From an uncultured Oscillibacter sp. (GTDB lineage: Bacteria > Bacillota > Clostridia > Oscillospirales > Oscillospiraceae), in contig CAJUTB010000028.1 in NCBI GenBank assembly GCA_910589315.1, forward strand, positions 1 to 32,997: a DNA stretch of 32,997 nucleotides. The letters are read 5' to 3'. Positions 15,238 through 21,061 of the stretch are shown piece by piece (the stretch's first letter is position 1; each line of letters starts with the position of its first letter). The notes under the pieces are model-generated. The model saw nothing but the letters and a program-made list of their open reading frames with translations. It did no database searches and was not told where the DNA came from. Both the position numbers and the translations under genes were made by a program.

Positions 15238-15703
15238 ATCGGATTTGGGTCCCGTTCAAAAACGCTTCCACGAGGCGTTCGCCTTCGTAGCGGAGTTTCA
15301 GGGAGAAAAAGGGCGCATTTTGCTCCAGGAGGTCCAGGAAAATGTGATCGCCCTCCCAGAGCGGCAGAGAGCGGAGCGCCGCTTTTTCGATCCAGGCGAG
15401 TTCGCCTTCGTCGCAGGGATGAGGGGCGCCCGTCCAAGCGGAGGCGGTAAAGAGGTGCATATATTCGGTAGGGGCTTCGTTGGAGACAAAGGTGACAAGT
15501 CCGCGGTAACGGTATTCGGTTAAGGTGAGGCCCGTTTCCTCGAAGCACTCGCGGAGGACACAATCTTCCGGGCTTTCGGCGTCCTGGAATTTTCCGCCAA
15601 TGCCCAGCCATTTGCCTTGGTTGAGGTCATGTTCTTTTTTTACGCGGTGAAGCATGAGGTAAGAATTACCGCATTCCAGGTAACAAAGGGTTGTGTATTG
15701 CAT
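15236..15703 (-). CDS. NUDIX hydrolase (MutT/8-oxo-dGTPase-like)
   Basis: A 155-residue cytoplasmic enzyme that would hydrolyse a nucleoside diphosphate linked to another moiety. The full Nudix box is visible (G at GKFQDAE, then LRECFEETGL). It fits GX5EX7REUXEEXGU and supplies the Mg-binding glutamates. The preceding DLNQGKWLGIGGKF is typical of the MutT/8-oxo-dGTP group, and the C-terminal FSLKLRYEGERLVEA is common in clostridial members. The start is MQYTT at 15703, 7 nt after GGAG; the upstream in-frame extension lacks a ribosome site. It is monocistronic, convergent with the M56-M23 gene, and lies downstream of repeat copy A. Confidence 0.88.
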   Translation of the reverse strand: MQYTTLCYLECGNSYLMLHRVKKEHDLNQGKWLGIGGKFQDAESPEDCVLRECFEETGLTLTEYRYRGLVTFVSNEAPTEYMHLFTASAWTGAPHPCDEGELAWIEKAALRSLPLWEGDHIFLDLLEQNAPFFSLKLRYEGERLVEAFLNGTQIR

Positions 15704-15758
15704 ATGTACGCTCCTTATGTAAAAGTTTTTTAGTTCTGTCCACCCAAAAGGGCGGGCA

Positions 15759-16000
15759 CAGAGGCCCGCCCCTACAAGCACCCATGCAGCGACAGCGGAA
15801 ATAGACGCAGAGGCAAGTCGATTTGGACTTCTCGTTTGGGGTCCACCTGTCTAAAGTCTTTCACCAAGCTTTCAAAACGCTCTTTTCTTTTGGACCGTGA
15901 ACGGCCCGTTTTCTTTTCTCTCGCCAGAGAAAAGAAAATGGGGGGTTCAAAAAAGGGCCAGCCATTGCAAATGGCAATCCCCCCTCGCGGCAACGCCGCG
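15759..16000 (+). repeat. Dispersed structured intergenic repeat, copy A
   Basis: A copy of about 242 bp between the NUDIX start and the spoVAF-like stop (ends 7 bp before it). The core at 15874-15951 (78 bp) is 76-77/78 identical to copies B and C. It contains a perfect 13-bp hairpin with T-rich and A-rich arms (TTTTCTTTTCTCT, loop CGCC, AGAGAAAAGAAAA). Flanking hairpins are GCCATTGCAAATGGC and CGCGGC-AAC-GCCGCG (15986-16000). The 5' part shares TAGACGCAGAGGCAA and CGATTTGGAC with the others. Open frames across it are not genes. Confidence 0.88.
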
Positions 16001-16006
16001 CCGCCG

Positions 16007-17425
16007 TCAGGTATTATCGGAGTTAATCGGCTCACGAATAATCAGCCGCCGAAGGGCCTTTCCATTGAATGGAATCAAAGGGTACAAATACCCTTTGCCC
16101 ACCATGGGCTTTGTGGTTGCAAGGAGAATGAGGATGGCGAGAATTCCCAGAAAGAAGCCCCAAACATCAAAGACGGCGGTTGTAATCAAAAGCGCGACGC
16201 GCAGCAGCTTGAAGGCATACCCTAGCTCATAACTGGGCTGCGCGAAGCTGGCCACCGACACAAAGGCCATATACACCAGGACTTCCGGCCCCAGCCAGCC
16301 CGCCTGGACCGCAAAATCACCCAGAATCAACGCGCCCAGCATCGAAAAGGAGTTGGACAAAGAATCCGGTGTGTTCAGCGAAGCGAGTTTCAGCACGTCA
16401 ATCAAAAACTCAACCACCAGCAGTTGCCAGAGAAGTCCCAAAGACGCCGGTTCCGGCGAGGACAAAAAGTCCAGCCACCCCGGCAGACGCCCCGGGTCCT
16501 TGACCATCATATACCAGGCCGGCGTAATCAACAGGGAAATCAAAAACACCACAATCCGCAAAAGCCGCAGATACGTGCCAACCAGCGGCGGAAAATAAAA
16601 CTCGTTGGCTTCCTGGGTAAAATCAAAAAAAGTTGTGGGCAGAATCATGACCGACGGCGAATTGTCGATCATCAGCACAATATTTCCTTCCATAATACTG
16701 GCCGCCGCGCTGTCTGGCCGCTCGGTATAGCGTACTTTCGGAAAGGGATTGTACCACTGCTTCGGACGGATTGCCTCCGCAACGCTCTCCTGTGCCATAG
16801 AGAGAGAATTCACATGGATTGAAAGCAGCTTCTGCCGCACTTCCTCCAAAAGCTCCGTATTCACCTTATCATCCAGATAACATAAAATGGCGTCCGTATG
16901 AGAGCGGCCCCCAACCTTGTGCCCCTCCATCGTCAAATGTGAATCCCGAATCCGGCGGCGCAGAAGGGCCATATTCGGTACCACAGCCTCTACAAAGCCG
17001 TCATGGGAACCCCGCAAAACTTTGCCGTCCGGCGGCTCGTCCACGCCGCGGCTGGGGTAATTTTTGGCGTCGATCTGCGCCCCGCCCCGCAAGCCTTCCA
17101 CCAGCAGCAGCGTTTTGCCCAGCAGAACATTGGTCACAATATCGTCGACATTTTCCCCAACGTCCGTTTCTGAAAACGTAATAAAACGGTCCGCAAACGC
17201 CTGCATATCTGCCAGTCCCTGAAGGCTTTCCGGCGAGAGGGACAGCCAAAAAGCCCCCATGCGTTCCAGCGTTTCGTCTTTGCCAAACCCGTCAATCACC
17301 CACAGCCGGGCCCGGTGTCCGCCAATCACATAATCGCGGTTCACAACGTCCACGCTGCGGCCCACGCCAAGAAGCTGGTCCATCCGGCGCACATTTTCCA
17401 TGTAATTTTCTGATAATTTCTCCAT
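16007..17425 (-). CDS. GerA-family spore germination protein, SpoVAF-like
   Basis: A 472-residue inner-spore-membrane protein. A soluble N-terminal domain (about 1-285) carries the SpoVAF/GerAA-type opening (DQLLGVGRSVDVVNRDY, then LWVIDGFGKDE). A membrane domain follows with about five helices between 288 and 445, including PPLVGTYLRLLR and the LKLASLNTPDSLSNSFSMLG region typical of GerA A-subunits. Length is close to SpoVAF (about 490). In Bacillus, SpoVAF is encoded with the spoVA dipicolinate-channel genes and enhances germination signalling; here it stands alone. GGAGGTGG precedes ATG 17425. A forespore-type promoter lies upstream. An alternative reading is an orphan GerAA receptor subunit. 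Confidence 0.85.
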   Translation of the reverse strand: MEKLSENYMENVRRMDQLLGVGRSVDVVNRDYVIGGHRARLWVIDGFGKDETLERMGAFWLSLSPESLQGLADMQAFADRFITFSETDVGENVDDIVTNVLLGKTLLLVEGLRGGAQIDAKNYPSRGVDEPPDGKVLRGSHDGFVEAVVPNMALLRRRIRDSHLTMEGHKVGGRSHTDAILCYLDDKVNTELLEEVRQKLLSIHVNSLSMAQESVAEAIRPKQWYNPFPKVRYTERPDSAAASIMEGNIVLMIDNSPSVMILPTTFFDFTQEANEFYFPPLVGTYLRLLRIVVFLISLLITPAWYMMVKDPGRLPGWLDFLSSPEPASLGLLWQLLVVEFLIDVLKLASLNTPDSLSNSFSMLGALILGDFAVQAGWLGPEVLVYMAFVSVASFAQPSYELGYAFKLLRVALLITTAVFDVWGFFLGILAILILLATTKPMVGKGYLYPLIPFNGKALRRLIIREPINSDNT

Positions 17426-17447
17426 GCTCCACCTCCAAGAATGAGGT

Positions 17448-17477
17448 TAGTATACGCCGCAGGGCTGGTTTTATCCA
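17448..17477 (-). promoter_or_regulatory. Forespore (sigma-G/F-type) promoter of spoVAF-like gene
   Basis: Minus strand: TGGATA (17472-17477), 17-bp spacer, TATACTA (17448-17454). This is close to the sigma-G/F consensus (a GNATA-type -35 and CATNCTA-type -10) and unlike the sigma-A promoters elsewhere in the window. It lies 22 nt upstream of the start codon. Confidence 0.55.
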
Positions 17478-17538
17478 TTTCCGGAATGGAAGAGGCCGGG
17501 GTGTTTCGTCTTTCGCTTCAATGACCCGTCAGCATATT

Positions 17539-17799
17539 TCATAAAACCATGAAGAACGTAAAGGATCGGGTTTTTGCCCGGGAATTATGGAACGTTTCCA
17601 GAAGCTCCTCGTTCGCCGCAAGCTCCGCGTATTGTGCGGGAGAAATTTCATATGTATCAACGCTGTCTATACAAGCGTATCGCGGAACAATATGCCCGCC
17701 TCCTGTGCCGCTTTGTATGCCGGGAGAAAGCCTGTGGAAACAAGAATGCGCGGCCAGTCCGGGAGCATCCCGAAGGGTTCCCGAAAACCGGCCGCACAT
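17539..17799 (-). pseudogene. Possible decayed or atypical small ORF
   Basis: This lies in the roughly 350-bp space between the spoIIQ-like stop and the spoVAF-like promoter. The C-terminal half reads like protein (YEISPAQYAELAANEELLETF, then an aromatic-rich end). The only ATG is far upstream in a low-complexity GC-rich part with no ribosome site. AGGAGG near 17702 sits 7 nt before an ATT codon in the same frame, which would be a very rare start. I regard it as a remnant or chance frame. A large GC hairpin (GCGGCC/GGCCGC arms, about 17750-17800) overlaps it and may be the spoIIQ-like transcript end. Confidence 0.25.
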
Positions 17800-17827
17800 C
17801 CGCCTTTGCCAGACAGACCGTCTAAAT

Positions 17828-18592
17828 TTACTGGTTCAAAAATTCGCTGGGGTTTACGGCATTGCCGTTCTTCGTAACTGCAAAATGCAGGTGAGGACTC
17901 TGAGAGGACTCCGCTACCGCGGTGGTTCCCACCGCGCCGATCACCTGACCGGCGGAAACTTCCTCCCCAACCACAACGGACGGCGTGGTCTGCAAATTCG
18001 CATACAACGTCTGGTATCCGCCGTCGTGGTCAATTGCGACATAAGTGCCCATCAGCGGGTCCTCGTCCACAGCGGACACCGTGCCGGAACTGGCCGCCAG
18101 CACCGTCGTACCCGGCTTAGCGGAGATATCCAGCCCCTCGTGTGTGCGCCAGTCGGCCAGCGTGGGGTTATACATCAGCTCGTCCGCTGAAAAAACCGTC
18201 AGCACTTCGCCGTTTACCGGCTGCACCACCAGCCGCGGGGCTTCCGCCACAACCGGCGTTGGGTCCACCGCTGCCTCCGGCATTACCGGAGCGGTTTCCA
18301 CCGGTTCCGGGGAAATCGTCTCCACCACCGCAGGCCCCTCCGGGACATCCAGATCCGTCACCGGCGCAGAAGCCGGCTCGCTGGGCGGTTCCTCCAGCCC
18401 CGACGGTACTCCCGAACTGGGAACCGTTTCCGGCGCAGAGGCTTCGCCCTGTCCCAGCGGTTCGTCCGCCGTGGGAGCCGGTTTGCCCCGCAGCAGCAGG
18501 AAATAACCGCCTACCGCCACAATCAGCAGACAGGCCGCCAGGGTGGCGTAAAAGCCCGTGCCGCTCAGGACGTTTCTCCATTTGTTTTCCAT
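17828..18592 (-). CDS. SpoIIQ-like M23 peptidase domain protein
   Basis: A 254-residue single-pass membrane protein. It has a short cytoplasmic N-terminus, a helix at about 12-34, a Pro/Glu/Ala-rich linker (about 36-145) and a C-terminal M23 domain. Zinc ligands are intact (THEGLD and SPHLHF). This matches clostridial SpoIIQ, which keeps the catalytic site that Bacillus SpoIIQ has lost. SpoIIQ sits in the forespore outer membrane and joins SpoIIIAH across the engulfment gap. GGGAGGG is 7 nt before ATG 18592, so the longer frame to 18643 is not used. A forespore-type promoter and the neighbouring spoVAF-like gene support the sporulation role. A vegetative M23 hydrolase is the alternative. Confidence 0.75.
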   Translation of the reverse strand: MENKWRNVLSGTGFYATLAACLLIVAVGGYFLLLRGKPAPTADEPLGQGEASAPETVPSSGVPSGLEEPPSEPASAPVTDLDVPEGPAVVETISPEPVETAPVMPEAAVDPTPVVAEAPRLVVQPVNGEVLTVFSADELMYNPTLADWRTHEGLDISAKPGTTVLAASSGTVSAVDEDPLMGTYVAIDHDGGYQTLYANLQTTPSVVVGEEVSAGQVIGAVGTTAVAESSQSPHLHFAVTKNGNAVNPSEFLNQ

Positions 18593-18622
18593 AAGGTCCC
18601 TCCCTAAAGGTAAGTCTGAGGG

Positions 18623-18653
18623 AAGTATGGACAGAATTTCCATGGATTATGCA
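18623..18653 (-). promoter_or_regulatory. Forespore-type promoter of spoIIQ-like gene
   Basis: Minus strand: TGCATA (18648-18653), 18-bp spacer, CATACTT (18623-18629). It is one base from the sigma-G/F -10 CATACTA, with the correct -35. It is 31 nt upstream of the start. No sigma-A promoter is visible in this gap. Confidence 0.55.
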
Positions 18654-18687
18654 GAACAAACAGAGAATTTTTGCAGAAATTTCGGAC

Positions 18688-20598
18688 TTATTCCAAGGTT
18701 TCCAAATCCGCTTCCCACAGAGCGCGGGACGCGTCGCTGGGCATTCGCCAGTCGCCCCGGGGCGACAGCGCGACCGAACCGATCTTCGGTCCGTCAGGCA
18801 TACAGTTCCGCTTGAACTGCTGGGCAAAGAAGCGGCGGTAAAACACCTTCAGCCATTTCAGGAGGACTTCCCGGCTGTACTTGCGGCCCAGGGCATATTG
18901 CGCCAAACGGTACACCTTCCGCGGCGAAAAGCCCCAGCGGAGAACGTAATACAGGAAGAAGTCATGCAGTTCATAGGGCCCCACCAGGTCCTCCGTCCGC
19001 TGGCTGATCTTGCCCTGAACGGCGGGCAGCAGTTCCGGCGAAACGGGCGTGTCAAGGATGTCCTCCAAAACGTCGTGCAGGTCCGGTTCCGCGCTGTCGC
19101 GGGCCAGATACCGCACCAGATGCCGCACCAGCGTCTTTGGGATGGAGGCGTTGACGCCGTACATACTCATGTGATCGCCGTTATAGGTACACCAGCCCAG
19201 GGCCAGCTCGCTCAAATCGCCGGTGCCGACGACAAGGCCGCCGCCGGCGTTGGCAATGTCCATCAAGACCTGTGTGCGCTCCCGGGCCTGGGCGTTTTCA
19301 TAGGTGACGGAGTGGTCCTCCGGGTCGTGGCCGATGTCCCGGAAGTGGCTGCGGACGGACTGGCTGATGTCCACCGTCCGCAGGGTGGCCCCCATCTGTC
19401 CGGCCAATACGACGGCGTTATTCCGGGTCCGGTCGGTGGTGCCGAAGCAGGGCATGGTAACGGCTATAATGTCGGACATTGGCCGGTCCAGCATTTTCAT
19501 GGCAAGGCCGGTGATCAGGACGGCCAGGGTGGAGTCCAGCCCGCCGGAAAGACCCACAACGGCGGTTTTGGCCCCGGTGTGTTCCAGCCGCTGCTTGAGG
19601 CCCAGAGAGGCAATCAGCAGAATTTCCCGGCATCGGGCGTCCCGGTCCTCCTTCCCCTCGGGGACGAAGGGCATGGGGGAGACGTAGCGGGTGAGCTTGG
19701 TGGGGGAGACTGTCAGCGAAAAGGGGGCGGCGTAGCGGCCGCCGGGGTCTTCGTCCAGGGCCTGGGTCCGGCGGCGTTCGGCGCAGAGCTTCTGCACGTC
19801 GATTTCCGAAACCAGCAGGCCGCCGTCGAAACGGCGTTCCGTGAGGAGCGTACCGTTTTCCGCAATAAGCTGATGGGCCCCGAACACCAGGTCCGAGGTG
19901 GACTCCCCGGCCCCGGAGCTGCTGTAAAGATAGCCGCAGAGGAGTTTCGCGCTCTGCATAGTCACCAGCTGGCGGCGGTAGGCGTCTTTTCCCAGGACCT
20001 CGTTGCTGGCGGAGAGATTGCCGATGACAACGGCTCCCGCCCGGGCCATTTTCGCGGAGGGGGAGTCTGGCGACCAGAGGTCCTCGCAGATTTCAAAGCC
20101 CAGAACCAGGCCGGGCATGGTATCGCAGGAAAAAACCTGCCCCGCGCCAAAGGGGACGGCGTCCTGTCCCAGCAGGGAGATGTATTCGGTTTCCCCAGGC
20201 GCGGGAGCGAACCAGCGTTTTTCATAGAATTCGCCGTAATTCGGCAGATGGGTTTTCGGCACGATCCCCAGGATGCGGCCCTTTTGAATCACGGCGGCGC
20301 AGTTGTAGAGCTTGCCGTTCCGCCGCAGCGGCAGTCCCACGGCGGTGATCACTTCCAGGTTGCGGGTGGCCTTCAGAACAGTGTCCAGGGCTTCTTCCGC
20401 GCCGCGGATCAGGGCTTCCTGATGAAACAGGTCCCCGCAGGTGTAGCCGGTAAGGCCCAGCTCTGGAAGCGCCAGAACCTTTACGCCCGCCTTTTCCGCG
20501 GTCCGCATCAGGCCGAAGGTTTGCTCCGCATTATAGGCGCAGTCCGCCAGGCGCAGTTTCGGCGCGCCGCAGGCGGCGGAAATAAAACCATCTTTCAT
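18688..20598 (-). CDS. nadE: Glutamine-dependent NAD+ synthetase
   Basis: A 636-residue two-domain enzyme that amidates deamido-NAD with ammonia from glutamine, the last step of NAD biosynthesis. The N-terminal nitrilase-type glutaminase (about 1-280) has the Glu (LPELGLTGY), Lys (PKTHLPNYGEF) and nucleophile Cys (FEICEDLW). The C-terminal synthetase has the ATP-pyrophosphatase P-loop SGGLDST and later GTGDLSELALGW. Full length for the clostridial NadE class. The start at 20598 has AAAGGAGG 8 nt upstream. It follows the ferredoxin gene by 96 nt on the same strand; a possible TATAAA -10 near 20630 suggests it may also have its own promoter. Confidence 0.95.
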   Translation of the reverse strand: MKDGFISAACGAPKLRLADCAYNAEQTFGLMRTAEKAGVKVLALPELGLTGYTCGDLFHQEALIRGAEEALDTVLKATRNLEVITAVGLPLRRNGKLYNCAAVIQKGRILGIVPKTHLPNYGEFYEKRWFAPAPGETEYISLLGQDAVPFGAGQVFSCDTMPGLVLGFEICEDLWSPDSPSAKMARAGAVVIGNLSASNEVLGKDAYRRQLVTMQSAKLLCGYLYSSSGAGESTSDLVFGAHQLIAENGTLLTERRFDGGLLVSEIDVQKLCAERRRTQALDEDPGGRYAAPFSLTVSPTKLTRYVSPMPFVPEGKEDRDARCREILLIASLGLKQRLEHTGAKTAVVGLSGGLDSTLAVLITGLAMKMLDRPMSDIIAVTMPCFGTTDRTRNNAVVLAGQMGATLRTVDISQSVRSHFRDIGHDPEDHSVTYENAQARERTQVLMDIANAGGGLVVGTGDLSELALGWCTYNGDHMSMYGVNASIPKTLVRHLVRYLARDSAEPDLHDVLEDILDTPVSPELLPAVQGKISQRTEDLVGPYELHDFFLYYVLRWGFSPRKVYRLAQYALGRKYSREVLLKWLKVFYRRFFAQQFKRNCMPDGPKIGSVALSPRGDWRMPSDASRALWEADLETLE

Positions 20599-20694
20599 AA
20601 ACTCAGACCTCCTTTTGAACTCTCTTGCAGTTTATACCGTTTCCGTCTTTTTTACAGGAATCGCAGGGAAAACGGCTCGTACCGCCCGGCGCGT

Positions 20695-20883
20695 TCAGTC
20701 TCTCCGGACGCGGATGGCGTTGACGGGACAGCCGTTGGCGGCGTCAAAAACGCGGCCCGTTTCCCCGGCCTCCGGCTGGCGGAGAACCACCGAGGCCCTT
20801 TGGACAATCCGGAAAACCCCCGGCGCGGCATAGGCGCACATTCCGCAGCCGATGCAGCGCGTCTGATCAATCGTAACCGTCAT
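20695..20883 (-). CDS. Small single-cluster [4Fe-4S] ferredoxin
   Basis: A 62-residue electron carrier. Cluster ligands are CIGCGMC (C10, C13, C16) plus a distal CP pair (in NGCPVNAI). This is the monocluster ferredoxin pattern rather than the 8Fe clostridial type. ATG 20883 follows AAAGGAGG by 8 nt. The same-strand frame upstream to 20988 covers the promoter and is not coding. Downstream nadE may be co-transcribed, although no functional link is obvious. Confidence 0.88.
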   Translation of the reverse strand: MTVTIDQTRCIGCGMCAYAAPGVFRIVQRASVVLRQPEAGETGRVFDAANGCPVNAIRVRRD

Positions 20884-20904
20884 AGCGGCACCTCCTTTGT
20901 CTCC

Positions 20905-20932
20905 ATTATACCCGGCGGAAACGGTTTGTCCA
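20905..20932 (-). promoter_or_regulatory. Promoter of the ferredoxin gene
   Basis: Minus strand: TGGACA (20927-20932), 16-bp spacer, TATAAT (20905-20910), about 22 nt before the start codon. Confidence 0.65.
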
Positions 20933-20987
20933 GTGCTTTCGCCGGAAAATTCCAGCGGGACCGGCAGATTTTGTTTGCGTTTTGTCA

Positions 20988-21016
20988 TTTACTTTCCCGC
21001 CATTTTGTGCTATCGT
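20988..21016 (+). promoter_or_regulatory. Candidate promoter of the SLH surface protein
   Basis: TTTACT (20988-20993), 17-bp spacer, TATCGT (21011-21016), about 45 nt before the start. It is weaker than the other sigma-A promoters here and lies back-to-back with the ferredoxin promoter. Confidence 0.4.
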
Positions 21017-21061
21017 ACAAGAAGCTGCATTCCGCTTTCGATAAAATGGAGGACCTCCTAT

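Noticed and set aside
15759..16232. Small proteins beginning MNGPFSFLS- or similar in the intergenic repeats
   Set aside because: The same frames recur only because the DNA repeat recurs; they cross hairpin arms and lack ribosome sites.
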